Of a DNA stretch of 64,000 nt, positions 46,572 to 58,426 are shown one piece after another. How positions within the stretch are numbered: the first letter of the stretch is position 1; each line of letters starts with the position of its first letter. Source of the DNA: Pyropia haitanensis (lineage: Eukaryota > Rhodophyta > Bangiophyceae > Bangiales > Bangiaceae); the NCBI GenBank assembly GCA_008729055.1, contig SDUX01000002.1, positions 6,983,485 to 7,047,484 on the forward strand. The letters run 5' to 3'. The translations under genes and the position numbers were made by a program. The notes under the pieces were generated by a model. The model had not been told where the DNA came from. It worked only from the letters and a program-made list of their open reading frames with translations, and searched no databases.

Positions 46572-49500
46572 ATGGGGCCCCGTCGCTCGGCCGCGGTGCG
46601 CGGCGGCCGCGGGGACGACACCACCGTCTCTGCTGCCGCTGCCGCCGCGACATCCACCCCCCCTGCGCGGCTTGCCTTTCTGTTGCCAATCGCGCCGGTA
46701 GTTGGCTGGGGCGTGTCGCCCGCCGGTGTCGCGTCGCTGCGCCCGCCCCTGCGGCGGCGCGGCGGCGCGCCGCTCCCGCGGGCCGTGTCGACGATGGTGT
46801 CGGCGGCGCCGTCGGACAGCACTACAGACGACGGCAATGATGTGCGTGGTAGTGGCTCGTCTTGGCGCCGCGCCGACCGCGCAGCGGACGCTCGCCCACG
46901 GGGCGGCATGGCTACCGCTGCTCCCACCGTGTCTGGCGTGCTGTTGGCCCACCTGGCAGCGCTGCTCCTGACGGTGATGCCGGTACCGGCGGATGCCGCT
47001 GCCGCTGCCTCTCCGTCTGTCGCCGATGCGGCCACCGCAGCGCCCCCTGTTCAACGATCCCCGCCGTTCAAGTGGAAGTACGACGGGCCGCAGGTGTCGA
47101 ACCCGCGGTGGGAACAGGTGGCCCAGAGGTTCAAACTCTGTGCGGAGGGCACCATTCAGTCCCCCATCGACCTGCGCATCAAGGAGATGACACCCGGCCG
47201 CAAGAACGCCCGTCCTTCTCTCCACACCTCCCGCGCGGTGTTCCAGGCCAAGCGCGCTGCGAGTGGCTCTGCCCTCCCGCTGGTGACCATTGACCAGTAC
47301 TTTGCGCCTGCGCCCAAAGTGTTGGGCGATGGCCCGTTGAACCCGCCGCCGCAGCCCCAGCGGGCGGGGGTGCTCAACCTGCCGGGGTTGGCCAAGTATG
47401 AGCTCATCGGCTTCCACTTTCACGGAGGTGCCAGTGAGCACACGTTCGACGGACGGCCGGGGGTGGCAGAAGTTCACTTTGTGTTCAGCCGCATCCCTGG
47501 GAGTGGCGCCAAGGACGACTCCGCTGCGAGTGGCAGCCAGAACCTGGACGCGGCGGCCAAGGCAGTCAAGTCCCAGATGTCGGCAATGAGTCGTTCGGGC
47601 TCGGCAGGTGGTGCGGGCACAGGCCAGGCAGATGAGACGGTGCCTGACTTGGCGGTGATGTCCGTCGTCTTCAAGGCCTCTGACGGGCCGGGCGACCCCT
47701 TCCTCGCCAATCTCATTAATACCGTTGTGCCCGCATCTGGGAAGACGCCAATCGAGCCGGCTGGCTCCCTGGTCGACCTTGACATTGGATCTGTGCTGGC
47801 GCCGCTGGAGAATTCTACGTTTTTCACGTACATGGGCTCCCTCACCACCCCGCCGTGTTCGGAGAATGTGCGGTGGATTGTGTATCAGCGCCAGCTTCCG
47901 GCGAGTGCGGCGCAAGTCAAGGCTATTGTGGCTGCGCAGGGCGACATTGACAACGTGCGTCAGACCCAGCCATTCGATGCGATGGTCGAGAAGTATGCGC
48001 CGTTGCCCTTCCCGGTTGACGGATGGGACTATGAAGGGCCGAAGAAGTCCAATCCGAGGTGGGCCAAGCTGGCCGACAACTACAAGCTCTGCGGCGACAC
48101 GGAGAAGCAGTCGCCCATTGATCTTCGCTACAACAAGATGCTCGTTGGGTCGGATGCGCTGCGTCCGCACGTCAGTGCGGGCGTGTCTGTCTTCCAAGCG
48201 CGGCGTGCCAAGAGCGGTGCTGATGTCCCGCTCGTGTCATTTGACCAGTATCTGGTGAAGCCCCCGCGGCTGGTCGGTGATGCGCCTCCCGTGGTGGCGT
48301 GGACTCCGCCCCAGCGGGGGGCGATTCTCTCGCTCCCTGGGATTGCTGAGTACGGTCTGGTTGGCTTCCACTTCCATGGTGGCAGCTCGGAGCACACGAT
48401 CAACGGGCGCTCGGGGGTGGCCGAGGTACACTTTGTGTTCAAGCGCATTGGGGGCCCGTCGGGCATCACCAAGGAAGCAGTTAAGGCGGTGGACGAAAAG
48501 AAGAGCGGGGGGGGCAGCCGCAACATCAATACGGTGACCAAGGCCGCCAAGTCTCAGCTGTCTACCCTGGGTCGCAACTTGCGTGCGGAAGTGGGCAGTG
48601 TGAACGAGCCCGCCGTCGTGGCACCCGCACCCCCTGCTGAACCTGTGGATGATGACGAAGACCCCATCCCCGATGTGGCCGTGCTGGGCGTCATCTTCCA
48701 GGAGACAGTCGACGGCGGTGGGGATCCCTTCCTCACCGCTCTCATCAAGACCGTATTGCCGACGAGCGGCGACGAGTACATCAACCCGGTGGGCTCTCTG
48801 GTCGATATTGACGTGTCGAAGGTGCTGGCGCCGCTGGAGGACGCTGAGTTTGCCACGTACAGGGGGTCCCTCACAACCCCGCCCTGTTCGGAGAATGTGC
48901 AGTGGATTGTGTACAAGAAGATGCTGAAGGCGGACCTTGCCCAAGTGGACGCACTGGTGAACTCTCAAGGGGGGATGAATGTGCGGCAGACGCAGCCTTA
49001 CGACGGTCCTGTGCAGCGGTTCGTGCCGATTCCGTCGGAGAAGAAGGGCAACATGCCCGTGCCCATCGACGCCGTGAAGCTGCAGGAGTCGGCTACGGTG
49101 CCGGCAGCGACGCAGTGGTCGGCCCCGGCATCCGCGCCACAGCCAGCCGACGGCGCTCGTCAATATGGTGCGAAGGATGCGGCGGCCAAGGAGGCGGCGG
49201 CCAAGGAAGCAGCGGCCAAGGAGGCGGCGGCCAAGGAAGCGGCGGCCCAGGAGGCCGCTAAGGAGGCGGCGGCCAAGGAGGCGGCGGCCAAGGAGGCGGC
49301 GGCCAAGGAGGTGGCGGCCAAGGAGGCGGCGGCCCAGGAGGCCGCTAAGGAGGCGGCGGCCAAGGAGGCGGCGGCCAAGGAGGCGGCGGCCAAGGAGGCG
49401 GCGGCCAAGGAGGCGGCCGCGAAGGAGGCGGCGGCCAGGGAGGCGGCGGCCAAGGAGGCGGCGGCCAAGGAGGCGGCGGCCAAGGAGGCGGCCGCCAGGG

Positions 49501-50453
49501 AGGCGGCCGCCAAGGAGGCGGCCGCTAAGGAAGCGGCCGCCAGGGAAGCAGCGGCGAGGGAGGCGGCGGCCAGGGAGGCGGCGGCCAGGGAGGCGGCAGC
49601 CAGGGAGGCGGCAGCCAGGGAGGCGGCAGCCAGGGAGGCGGCAGCCAGGGAGGCGGCGGCCAGGGAGGCGGCAGCCAGGGAGGCGGCAGCTAGGGAGGCG
49701 GCGGCTCAGGAGGCGGCGGCAGCGGAGGCGGCTGCCAAGGAGGCTGCGGCTGAAGAGGAAGCAGCCTTTGAGGCGGCGGTTAAGGAGGCGGCAGCCCAGG
49801 AGGCCGCGGCCAAGGAGGCAATGGCCCGGGCGGCGGCCGCCAAGCAGGCGGCGGCGAGAAAGTCAGCAGCCTATGAGGCGGCGGCTAAGGAGGCGGCGGC
49901 AAGGAAGGCGGCGGCCATGGAGGCGACGGCCAAGATGTCGGCGACTGTGGAAGCGGCGTCCACGCAGCCGGTGGACTTGGAGGCGGCGGCTAAGGTGGCG
50001 GCGGCCAAGGAGGCGGCTGTGAAGGAGGCGGCGGCGAAGGAGGCCGCGGCCAAGGAAGCAGCGGCCAAGGAGGCGGCGGCGAAGGAGGCGGCGGCGAAGG
50101 AGGCGGCGGCGAAGGAGGCGGCGGCCAGGGAGGCGGCGGCCAAGGAGGTGGCGGCCAGGGAGGCGGCGGCCAAGGAGGTGGCGGCCAAGGAGGCGGCAGC
50201 GAAGGAGGCGGCGGCCTGGGAGGCGGCCGCCAGGGATGCAGCGGCGAAGGAGGTGGCAGCCAAGGAGGCAGCTGCTGCCGAAGAAGCCGCCGCCGTGGAG
50301 GTGGCGGCGGCTGAGGAGGCACTGGCTAGAGAGGTGGCTGCTGCCGAAGAAGCCGCCGTGCAGGTGGCGGCAGCCAAGGAGGCGGCGGCTGCCACCGCAG
50401 ACGACGCGGCCGTCAAGGACGCTACGGCGGCCGACGACGATACCATGGTCTAA
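46572..50453 (+). CDS. Double-domain alpha-carbonic anhydrase with long EAAAK helix
   Basis: Alpha-carbonic anhydrase interconverts CO2 and bicarbonate. Domain 1 (about 47070-47995) and domain 2 (48005-49035) each carry the family landmarks: QSPIDLR, zinc ligands in GFHFHGG(A/S)SEHT and AEVHFVF, and [12 protein letters not shown]. All three zinc His are present twice. The Cys pair KLC and PPCSE is typical of secreted forms. From 49165 to the stop, about 430 residues consist of [10 protein letters not shown] pentads in two blocks split at STQPVDLE. The frame is open from 46572 ([14 protein letters not shown]), but ATG 46908 starts an excellent signal peptide ([20 protein letters not shown], then VPADAAAA), so 46908 may be the true start. 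Secretion to wall or periplasm is inferred. There are no G/C homopolymers and codons are more balanced than in neighbours, suggesting high expression. Confidence 0.95.
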   Translation: MGPRRSAAVRGGRGDDTTVSAAAAAATSTPPARLAFLLPIAPVVGWGVSPAGVASLRPPLRRRGGAPLPRAVSTMVSAAPSDSTTDDGNDVRGSGSSWRRADRAADARPRGGMATAAPTVSGVLLAHLAALLLTVMPVPADAAAAASPSVADAATAAPPVQRSPPFKWKYDGPQVSNPRWEQVAQRFKLCAEGTIQSPIDLRIKEMTPGRKNARPSLHTSRAVFQAKRAASGSALPLVTIDQYFAPAPKVLGDGPLNPPPQPQRAGVLNLPGLAKYELIGFHFHGGASEHTFDGRPGVAEVHFVFSRIPGSGAKDDSAASGSQNLDAAAKAVKSQMSAMSRSGSAGGAGTGQADETVPDLAVMSVVFKASDGPGDPFLANLINTVVPASGKTPIEPAGSLVDLDIGSVLAPLENSTFFTYMGSLTTPPCSENVRWIVYQRQLPASAAQVKAIVAAQGDIDNVRQTQPFDAMVEKYAPLPFPVDGWDYEGPKKSNPRWAKLADNYKLCGDTEKQSPIDLRYNKMLVGSDALRPHVSAGVSVFQARRAKSGADVPLVSFDQYLVKPPRLVGDAPPVVAWTPPQRGAILSLPGIAEYGLVGFHFHGGSSEHTINGRSGVAEVHFVFKRIGGPSGITKEAVKAVDEKKSGGGSRNINTVTKAAKSQLSTLGRNLRAEVGSVNEPAVVAPAPPAEPVDDDEDPIPDVAVLGVIFQETVDGGGDPFLTALIKTVLPTSGDEYINPVGSLVDIDVSKVLAPLEDAEFATYRGSLTTPPCSENVQWIVYKKMLKADLAQVDALVNSQGGMNVRQTQPYDGPVQRFVPIPSEKKGNMPVPIDAVKLQESATVPAATQWSAPASAPQPADGARQYGAKDAAAKEAAAKEAAAKEAAAKEAAAQEAAKEAAAKEAAAKEAAAKEVAAKEAAAQEAAKEAAAKEAAAKEAAAKEAAAKEAAAKEAAAREAAAKEAAAKEAAAKEAAAREAAAKEAAAKEAAAREAAAREAAAREAAAREAAAREAAAREAAAREAAAREAAAREAAAREAAAREAAAQEAAAAEAAAKEAAAEEEAAFEAAVKEAAAQEAAAKEAMARAAAAKQAAARKSAAYEAAAKEAAARKAAAMEATAKMSATVEAASTQPVDLEAAAKVAAAKEAAVKEAAAKEAAAKEAAAKEAAAKEAAAKEAAAKEAAAREAAAKEVAAREAAAKEVAAKEAAAKEAAAWEAAARDAAAKEVAAKEAAAAEEAAAVEVAAAEEALAREVAAAEEAAVQVAAAKEAAAATADDAAVKDATAADDDTMV
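49165..50280 (+). repeat. 15-bp coding minisatellite (EAAAK)n
   Basis: The unit is ggaggcggcggccaa with cag/agg variants, encoding [10 protein letters not shown] and some QEAA(A). The pentad phase is kept throughout apart from two four-residue units (QEAAKEAAA), with an interruption at about 49700-49990 where units degenerate. Adjacent near-identical units imply recent slippage or unequal crossing over. Confidence 0.95.
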
Positions 50454-51641
50454 TTTAGGCGGCGTGTGTTTTTTATTTCTCTCCCCCAATTGCCCCTCGC
50501 GGCCGGCGCCGCTCCGCTCGTCGGACGTGGCGGCACACGTTTGCCGCTCGCTTTGGGACCCATCCGTGTACTAGACAAGTTGCAGGTCTTTACCTCCGCC
50601 TCTTTTGCACCACATTCGAGCGTGACCCCGCTGCTCGCGAGGAGCGCGCTACTCTCCTCCCAAACGCACGTAGGAGCGGTGGGACGCCGGCGGTGATGAA
50701 CGCGTTGATAATGTCGGCGCGCTGGGAACATAGCTTACAGCCCCCGTGCGGAGCGTCTGCTCGGTCCGGTCCCGAGGAGTAGGGGTGCGCCGAGGAACGA
50801 GAGCGCCCTGGCCGAGCCGCCACGCCCAGCGATGGCGAGCGGGCGTAACGGGAGCGGCGCGACCGGCCGGCCAAGCGCAGTGACGAAGGAGTGAATGGAC
50901 GGGAGCGTCGCAACGAACCTGCCCCGCGCGGTGACGGGGGGGGGGGGGCGAGAGCGCCGTGACCGGCTCGCCACGCGCACGGACACTACCACCAGAGCAA
51001 GGGAAGACGACACCAAGAAGACCGGCAGTGGCAACGGTACAACCGCAGACGAAAAAGAATATGTCAAGGTGGTTGGTGATAGGACCGCCGCGCCACGTGA
51101 CGAGGAGGGCACGTGGTACGTTCTCTTCGGCGGCGGGGTCGCCAATCCCGTGGTTCATCCGACAGGGAGAGAATGATGTGTCCAACAGTCTGGCCACCGT
51201 GCTCCTCCAACGCAGAGCATGACTCAGACCTTCCAACTGTCAATGCTCATACATACACATGTCTTGCGTCCCGCACACATGGTCTCCTGGAACCATCAGC
51301 TTGCGCAGCTTGCGCAGCTTGCGCGATTTGATCAGCTGTCCTCGCATCACCAAGCAAGAACATGAACTGAACAGTGGCGACCAGCGATGGTCCCGCATTA
51401 AAAATGGCCCGCGGTTTACTCGACATGGTGCTTCCCCGGCGTTGTCGGCGTTGGCTGTGGACAGCCATGCCGCGACAGGGAAGGGAATCCAGCACGCGCC
51501 CACTCGAACAAGCACCCTGTGCAACGCCCCCCCCGGCCGCAAAACGAGATGAATCAACGAACGGATCACGGCAGCTCGAGCGTAAAAAAAAACTGGCAGC
51601 CAGCCGTGTTTAAAGGCGAGACGACCAACAACCTAAGAGGC
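50454..51641. other. Intergenic, no supported gene
   Basis: It begins with a T-rich 3' region of the carbonic anhydrase (gtgttttttatttctc). Further on are a related pair gagagcgcc(c/g)tg near 50797 and 50950, and three copies of agcttgcgc at about 51299-51326. Frames are short and without recognisable content. Confidence 0.55.
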
Positions 51642-52288
51642 TTACTTGCCCTCGGCAGCCTTCTTCTCAGCCTGCTTCTTGAGGTACTCTTCGAACGACG
51701 GGGCCACGTGGATGGCCTGCTGCTTCCCCTTCGGGTCGTTGGGGTCGACAACAGTCTGTGGGAATTGCAAAGGGGACCAAAATACACAGCGTAAGAGAGT
51801 AGAGAAGAGCTGTCAGCGTCTCGTTCGATCACACCCTCATCAAGACAAGCACCTGCCGCGTTCGCACCGCCCACCAGGCAGTGCACACCTTCACGCGCAG
51901 CTTGAAAAGGGATACACCAACGCGGTGAGGATGGAAGGGAATACGTACCGGCTCGGGGTCACGGGTGGCCTCACCTGTACACACGAAGAGCAACCCAAGT
52001 CAAGCGGGACAGAAGCAGAGCACAACCGCGCTGGAGCAACAACATCGGCGAGTACGAGCGCGTGGGCACTGGCGTCAGCCTCCAGCTACAAGAAATATTC
52101 ACAGACCGACAACCATGGCATGCACGCAATGGCCAGGGTTGCTCGTGTAGACCGCAGTGCACAACGGGTCACACCAACGTACCGCCGCCCGACGACTTGC
52201 CGCCCTCCAGCGCCATGCGCGTGCGGCACACCGCCTGGGACGCGCGGGCCTTCACGGGCATGCCCGTGAACCCAGACACAAACGCCAT
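51642..52288 (-). CDS. Small plastid-targeted protein, 81 residues, two introns
   Basis: Three exons join cleanly: 52288-52183, 51974-51949 and 51755-51642, with donors GTACGT at both introns and acceptors TACAG and CACAG. The 26-nt middle exon is unusually short. The protein starts MAFVSGFTGMPVKARASQAV, a plastid leader with early Phe as in red algal and glaucophyte proteins; cleavage near CRTRM|ALEGG is inferred. The mature part, about 56 residues, is charged and probably disordered (ATRDPEPTVVDPNDPKGKQQ) and ends HVAPSFEEYLKKQAEKKAAE plus GK. I do not recognise the family; a small photosystem, phycobilisome or ribosome accessory protein is possible. Balanced codons and a TATA box point to strong expression. 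Gene structure is more certain than function. Confidence 0.8.
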
Positions 52289-54266
52289 CTTGAAGGAAAG
52301 GGGGGAGGGGGGAGCGGGCGAAATGTGGGCAGGCAAAAGGCTAAGGGCAGCGCGGTAGCACGGTGTGGGTGTGGAGAGAGTGACGATACAGGTGGTCAGG
52401 TGCGGGGGAAGGTGCGGCAGCGCACTGTGCTGCACCTGCGCTTTTATACACCAGCGCACGGCTGACGCACGGGAGCAGCCACCGAGACGGCTGAGCGCGT
52501 GGCCGAGGGGGCCGTGTGGATAGGGGCGTCCGCGTGCCCGACACGGGCAGGAGCGGGCTGGATCGTCTCCGAGACACCCCCCCCCTCCTCGTGGACTTTG
52601 GCGGGACCGCCCCAATGGCGTGGCGACTGGAGATCGCGACGGGGGCCCCCACCCGACACTGGCGCCGCCGCCCCTGCCCCGACAGACAGAGCTACGAGGA
52701 CAGGGCGACGCCACGTGGCGGATATTTTGTGTGGATGGCAATCTCGGTCCAAAGGGCGGTGGACCACATCCATTGCCTAGCCCGCGGGTCTGCGCTGTGA
52801 GTGGCTGCTGGTGGCCCACCGGGGACGCCAGGCCACTCGCAGGCCCACTCCCATCACGGGGCCCCGCATCGTGCAAACACCACCCGCTCGAGGCTGGCAG
52901 GTTCTGGCCACGTTGCACTTGCTAGCTGAGAGCCGCATTGGAATGAGCCATGCAGTGGTAATTTATCACTTTACTTCAAGGCATCAGCACAACCAGCGTC
53001 GTCCTTTACATTACATGGCTTCCCCGCTCACTCGGGTGGGCTCTCGTTTCTGGGTCTTTCAATTTCAACCATATATGCATAGTTGCTGTTGATAACGCAC
53101 CACCACCCAAGCAGCCAAGAGGCTCCAAAAAGCCTCGAAAGAGACTGATCTGCCAGGGTATGCATCTACTGTACTTGTCGCCGTGAGCTCTCAGGAACCT
53201 CTCCCGAGGGCGGGAGCACGTCGCCGCGGCCGCCCGCAACGGGGCGGCGGCCGCCCTTCCCGCCGCCGCGCCCTCCCCCGCCCCGCGCCGCCACCGCCGC
53301 CGCGCCGCCGCCGCGCCGCGGCGGCGCCAGCCCCGCCGCGCCGCACCGCGGCGTGCAGCCGCGCGCCCGCACGGCGCCCCCCCCCCAATGCGCGCCACTG
53401 CGGGCGGCGGCGGCGGCGGTCGCGACGCCCGCGGGACCCCGCGCGCGCGCAACGGGGATCGCCGCGGCGCGCGGGGCGGCGGCGGGGCGGCACCACCACC
53501 CCCCCCCCCCCCCGCCCCCCCCAGCGCCACCATCCCCCCCCCCCCCGCCCCCCCCCAGCGCCACCGCCCGCCCGCGCCGCCGGCCACCCGCCCACCGGCC
53601 CGCCCGCCGGTGCGCGGACGGGAGCGCAACCCCCTCCCCCCCTTCCCCCCCTCCCCCCCCCCGGGCAGCGTCCCGGCCGACCACCTCCCCCCCCCGCACC
53701 AGCGGCGGCGGCGGCGGCCGGCCGACCCGGCCGGCCGGGGGCCGACACGCCCGCCGCGGCGTGGCGGGACGCCCCGCCGCGCGGCGGCGCCGCGCGCGCG
53801 CCCGCGCTGGCGGTGGCGGTGGCGCCGCGGCGCGGCGGCGGGGGCCGCCAGCGACGGCGGCGCGGCGGCGGCGCGGGCACCCCCCCCCCCCCCCCAGTCG
53901 CGCCGCCCGCCCTACTAGCTAGGCGACGCGCGCCGCCACACACCCCCCCGCCTCGCCCGCCCACCCGCCCGCCCGCCACCCCGCCGCCCCGCCCGCCCGT
54001 TGGCCGCGCCCCCGCGCCCGCGCGGCCACGCGGCGGGGCGGCCGCGGCGGCGGCGGCGGTGGTGACGACCGCCGCCGCCGCGGCGGCTGCGCCACACCCC
54101 ACCCGCAGAGAGGTAGCTGCCGCCGCGGCGGGCCTGGGAGTGGCACCGCCTGCGCCTCGCTCCGCTCCCTCCTGGCGCACCTCGGTGGCGGTCGGCCTCC
54201 CCCCCCCCCCCTCCCTTGGTCTCCCCTCGGCCTCCCCCTCCCCCCCCCCCCCCCCCTCCCCTAGGG
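52289..54266. other. Intergenic, divergent promoters
   Basis: The first 900 bp are the upstream region of the small plastid-protein gene, of average composition, with an AT patch near 52955-53090. From about 53230 it becomes GC-rich with Arg/Pro/Ala frames on both strands, ending in a C/T-rich leader before the ATG at 54267. No additional gene is supported. Confidence 0.45.
52441..52448 (-). promoter_or_regulatory. TATA box of the small plastid-protein gene
   Basis: TATAAAAG on the minus strand (preceded by GTG), 153 nt upstream of the ATG at 52288. It is the only canonical TATA box I noticed so close to a start codon in the window. Confidence 0.65.
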
Positions 54267-54401
54267 ATGGCGTCTGTGCCGCCCGCCCCCCCCGCCGCCC
54301 TCGCGCCACCCGGCGCGGTGCGCCCCCTCCGCCTCCCCCGCTCCCGCCCACGGCCCGTGACGGCCGCCGCCGCCGCCGCCGCCGCCGCCGCGGTGGCGGC
54401 C

Positions 54402-54446
<45 letters not shown>

Positions 54447-54911
54447 ACGGCGGCCGCGACGGCGGCGGCAGCCGGCGGGGTGATGCCCCTCCGGCCGGCG
54501 GCGGCGCGCCGGCGGCGGCTGCCGGTCGGCGGCGGCGGCGGCAGCAGCGGTGGCGGCGGCGGCGGCGGCGGCGGCGGTGGGGGTGGGGGTGGGGGTGGGG
54601 GTGGCGGCGGCGGCGGCGGCGGCGGCACGCCGCCTGCCGGCCGCCGGCGGCGGCGGCTGGTGGCGGGCGGCACCCCGCCGGCAGTGGCGGCGGCGGCGAC
54701 GGCGGCGGCGCCCGCGCCGCCGCCGCCGCCGCCGGTGCGGCCGTCGCCGCCACGGTCGCGGCCGCCGCCGCCGCCGCCGCTGCCGCTGCTGCCGCTGCCG
54801 CCGCCGCCGCCACCACCGCCACCGCCGCCGCCGCTGCCGCCGCTGCCGCGGCGCTGGGCGCCGTCGCGGCTGCCGCCCGCCGCGGCGGGTGGTAGGGCCG
54901 GCCGCGAGCCA

Positions 54912-54943
<32 letters not shown>

Positions 54944-55143
54944 AGAGGTGGCGGCGGCGGCGCCCGTTGGGGTGCCTGGCAGTGGCCGTGAGGACGCCGC
55001 CGACGGCGGCGGCGGCGGCAGCGGCGGCGGCGGCGGCGGCAGTGGCGGCGGCGGCAGAGGCGGTGGCGGTGGCGGCGGCGGCGGCGTGCGGACGCTCCCT
55101 CGCGCCGCGCCCCTCCCGCGGCGGCCGGCGCTGGCGGCCACAA

Positions 55144-55188
<45 letters not shown>

Positions 55189-55347
55189 GGGCAGCGTCGC
55201 CGCCGCCGCCGTCGCCCCTCCCCCACTCGCCGTCGCCGCCGTGCGTGCCGATTGTGGCGGGCAGCGACGTGGACGCGCGCATCCGCCGGCTGATGGCGGG
55301 GCGCCCGCTGTCGGCCGCCGCGAGCGGCGCGTCGTCGGGCCGCGGCC

Positions 55348-55403
<56 letters not shown>

Positions 55404-55525
55404 TGGCGCGTCGCGGCCGCGGTTGGGGGGGGGGGGGGGCCGCGGCGGCGGCAGACGCCCCGCCCGCCGCGGGCGGCGGCCGCTCCCCGCCGCCCCCGCC
55501 GCCGCCGCTGCCAAGCAGCAGGCCA

Positions 55526-55576
<51 letters not shown>

Positions 55577-55827
55577 CCGGCCGCCGCCGCCATCCCTGTC
55601 CGCCGGATGGTGCTGGGCGTGCCGCTGGCGGGCCGGCCGGCGGCGGCGGCGGCGGCGCGGCACGCCGTCGGCGGCGGCGGCGGTGGGGCCGCGCCGCCGG
55701 CGGCGGCGGCGGTGTGGCCGGCGCACGCGGCGCCGCCGGCGCGTGCGCCGCTGCGGCCAAAGGCGGCGCGCGTCGGGGGGGGGGGGCGCCGGCCGTGGCC
55801 GCCGGCGACGCCGCCGCCCCCTGCCGC

Positions 55828-55877
<50 letters not shown>

Positions 55878-56307
55878 TGCCCCCACCGCCGCCGCCCCTG
55901 CCTGGCGTCGACTGGCGGGTTGACGCCGCGGCCGCCGCCGCCGCCGCCGCGGCCGCCGCTGGGGGCGCCGCCGACGGGTGGGGGCGGCGGGCCAAGCGGC
56001 GGCGCCTCGCGGGCTCGCCGCCGCCACCCGGCGCGCTGCCGCCGCTGCCGCTGTTGCTGTCGCTGCCACAGCCGCGGCGGCGGCCGCCGCCGCCGCCAAC
56101 GTTGCCGTCGCCGTCGCCGTCGCCGTCGCTGCCGCCGCCGCCGCCGCCGCCGCCGTCGTTGCCGTCCGCGGCGGTCACCGCGGCCGGCGGCGTGGGGGCG
56201 GGGGGGGGGGGCGTGGCGGCGGTCCCGGCGGCGGCAGCGTGGCTGGCAGCCGTGCCGGTGGTGACGGCGGCGGCGGCGACGGCGGTGGCGGCAGCGGCGG
56301 TGGCGGC

Positions 56308-56347
<40 letters not shown>

Positions 56348-56457
56348 GCGTGCGGGGCGAGGCGGCGCCGGTCGACCGGCCCGGCCGTGGCGGCGGCCGC
56401 GTCCTGGATGGGATTGGCATCTTGTTGCTGGCGGCACAGGGGGAGGGCCCGGTGTGA
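54267..56457 (+). CDS. Ala/Pro/Gly-rich hypothetical protein, putative nuclear
   Basis: No family is recognised. The ATG follows a C/T leader and gives MASVPPAPPAALAPPGAVRP. Most of the protein is poly-Ala, poly-Pro or poly-Gly. Ordered islands are SDVDARIRRLMAGRPLSAAA (about 55260), IPVRRMVLGVPLAGRP (55595), PGVDWRVDAA followed by RRAKRRRLAGS (55905-56010, a good nuclear localisation signal) and the C-terminus RVLDGIGILLLAAQGEGPV with TGA at 56455. Frames step at G15 (55425-55439) and G12 (56200-56211), each by one missing base, which brings the last island into frame. Convergent with the RING gene. Confidence 0.55.
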
Positions 56458-57233
56458 GGGCTCCCCCACGCGGCGCGGGTGGGGGAGGGGGGCTGGGGGC
56501 GGGGGGGGTGGGGGGGTCGACCCGAGCAGGGCGAGGGGGGGTCGGACGCCGCACACGTGGTGCCGCGTGGGCTGTGGCGGTGGGCGGCGGGACGGGCACG
56601 AGGGGATGGCTTCCCGGGGGGGGGGGGGGGGTTGCAGCGGTCGGGGAGGTTGGTGGGTGGCGCGGCCAGCGGGAGTCGGTGTCGGGTCTTTGCAAGGGGC
56701 GTCGGCTCGCCAGATGGGGGCGGCGGGTGAGGCGGGTGAAGGGTAGGCGGTTGAGACGGAACCCGCCGAGCGCCGCGCCGGGCCACCGCGGCCGGCCGAC
56801 GAGCCAGGCGCGCCGGCCGCCACCCGCCGCCACCCGCCGCCACCTAGCTAGACTCCCTGCACGGGGGAGGGCGGACATAAAAAAAAATCAACCCGGCCGG
56901 CCGCCCGCGTCGCCCACCCCGTCGGCGGAACCGCCGCCGCCGCCCGGCCCGCCGCGCCGCCGACGCGCGGCCCGCGGCCGCCCCACCCGCACGCGCACGC
57001 GCACACCCACGCCCACGCCCACTCCCAAAACACACGAGACAAAAAAAAAAAAAAAAAAAAAACAAGCAGAGCAGCCCGCAACGGCCGCGCGAGCAGGACC
57101 CACCGACGACGACGCACGCACGCAAGACACAACACGAAACGAAAAAAAAAAAAAAAAATCAAACCACCAGCCCGCACGCGCCTCTACACCGCTTCTACCC
57201 CCCCCACCCAGGCCCCCCCCCCCACGCCCAGCG
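56458..57233. other. 3' region between convergent genes
   Basis: It holds plus-strand A tracts (56879-56887, 57041-57062, 57142-57158), which are T tracts for the minus-strand RING gene. A CAG acceptor followed by GGAGTCTAG (about 56865-56855) could be a tiny terminal exon for that gene. G-rich sequence fills 56470-56650. Confidence 0.45.
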
Positions 57234-57484
57234 TTACCTGCACCCCCCCCCCCCCCCTCCGCCCCCCCCACCGGCCGGTAGTCCGCGTCGAGCCCCGCAC
57301 ACACCACCCCCCGGCACAGCGGGCAGCAGTTGTTGCGGCCGTCCACCAGCCACGCCCCCCCACACGCCGCGTGGAAGACGTGGCCACACGCGCGGACGGT
57401 CAGGGACTCCTCCCCCGCCACCAGGTTGGCCAAACACACCGCGCACTCGGTGGCGGGCGGCGGCGGGCGGCGGCGCCCGTCGCG

Positions 57485-57540
<56 letters not shown>

Positions 57541-57954
57541 CGGCGGCGGCGCCCCCCCCCCCCGGCGGCCCCCCCCACACCCGCCTCACCGTCGCGGCGG
57601 CAACGACCGCGGCGACCGCCCGCCGCCGCGGGCACGCGGCGGCGACCGCGCCGCCCGCGGCGGCGGCGAGCCACGCCGCCACCGCCGACGAGGCCGACGC
57701 GTGGCCGCCGCCCGGGCCGAGGAGAGAGCCCGCAAAGACGAGCGTGTCGGGTGGCGGCGCCCGCAGCTGCCACACGAGCACCACCCCCGTCGTCGGCAGC
57801 AGCAGGTACGAGAGGATGAGCAGGATGGCGCTGGTCGTGTGCTCCGCGCGGCCCAGAGGGGATTCCCGATACGGTGGGGGTGGCGGGGATGACGCGTGCT
57901 GCGGTGGCACCGGCTGCTGCCGCGGCGACGGCGGCGGCGGCGGCGGTGGCGCCG

Positions 57955-57985
<31 letters not shown>

Positions 57986-58224
57986 CAACTGCTGTTGTGG
58001 CCGGGAGGTGGGGGGGGAGATGGGGGGGGGGAAGACACCGGCACCGGCGTACACGCCCGCGTCACAGGCGCCGCCAGACGTGGCGACGGGAGGTGCGGCC
58101 ATAGCCGGGACAGGGGCGGCACGCGCCGCCGCGGCAGCAGCCGAGCTAGGCACCCGCACCAGCCCCGTTGGCGCCGCGGTGGCACACGCGGGAAGGGGGC
58201 CACCGCCACGGTGCAGCGGCGGCA

Positions 58225-58265
<41 letters not shown>

Positions 58266-58426
58266 AGCGACGGCGGCGACACCCCCCCCCGGAGGGCCAC
58301 GCCCAGGGCGGCGGCCGCGACGAGCGTGGCGGCGCCCACCGCGACCAGCCGCACGACCGTCGCGGCGGGCGGGAGGAGCCGCGTCGACGGAGGGGGGAGG
58401 CGCCGCATGCCGGCGGGGTGTGTCAT
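57234..58426 (-). CDS. Membrane RING-H2 protein, putative E3 ubiquitin ligase
   Basis: The start ATG at 58426 gives MTHPAGMRRLPPPSTRLLPP, followed by a hydrophobic stretch (VVRLVAVGAATLVAAAALGV), then Pro/Ala and a Gln run (RPQQQLQQQQQQQQQQPA). A second hydrophobic helix follows (SAILLILSYLLLPTTGVVLV) and a third Ala-rich one. Near the end is a RING-H2 finger: CAVCLANL, then VRACGHVFHAAC and NNCCPLC, with all C3H2C3 ligands visible. Such proteins recruit E2 enzymes to ubiquitinate targets, as in ATL-type plant ligases. After DADYRPVGGAEGGGG a G run makes the end uncertain: one missing base gives TAA at 57236, the frame as given runs on, and CAG|GTAACG here could be a splice donor leading to the acceptor near 56865. 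No substrate can be inferred. Confidence 0.78.

Noticed and set aside
49863..50489. Antisense frame over the EAAAK region rich in Leu/Gly/Arg repeats
   Set aside because: It is a shadow of the 15-bp coding repeat; the sense frame has a start, two domains and a stop.
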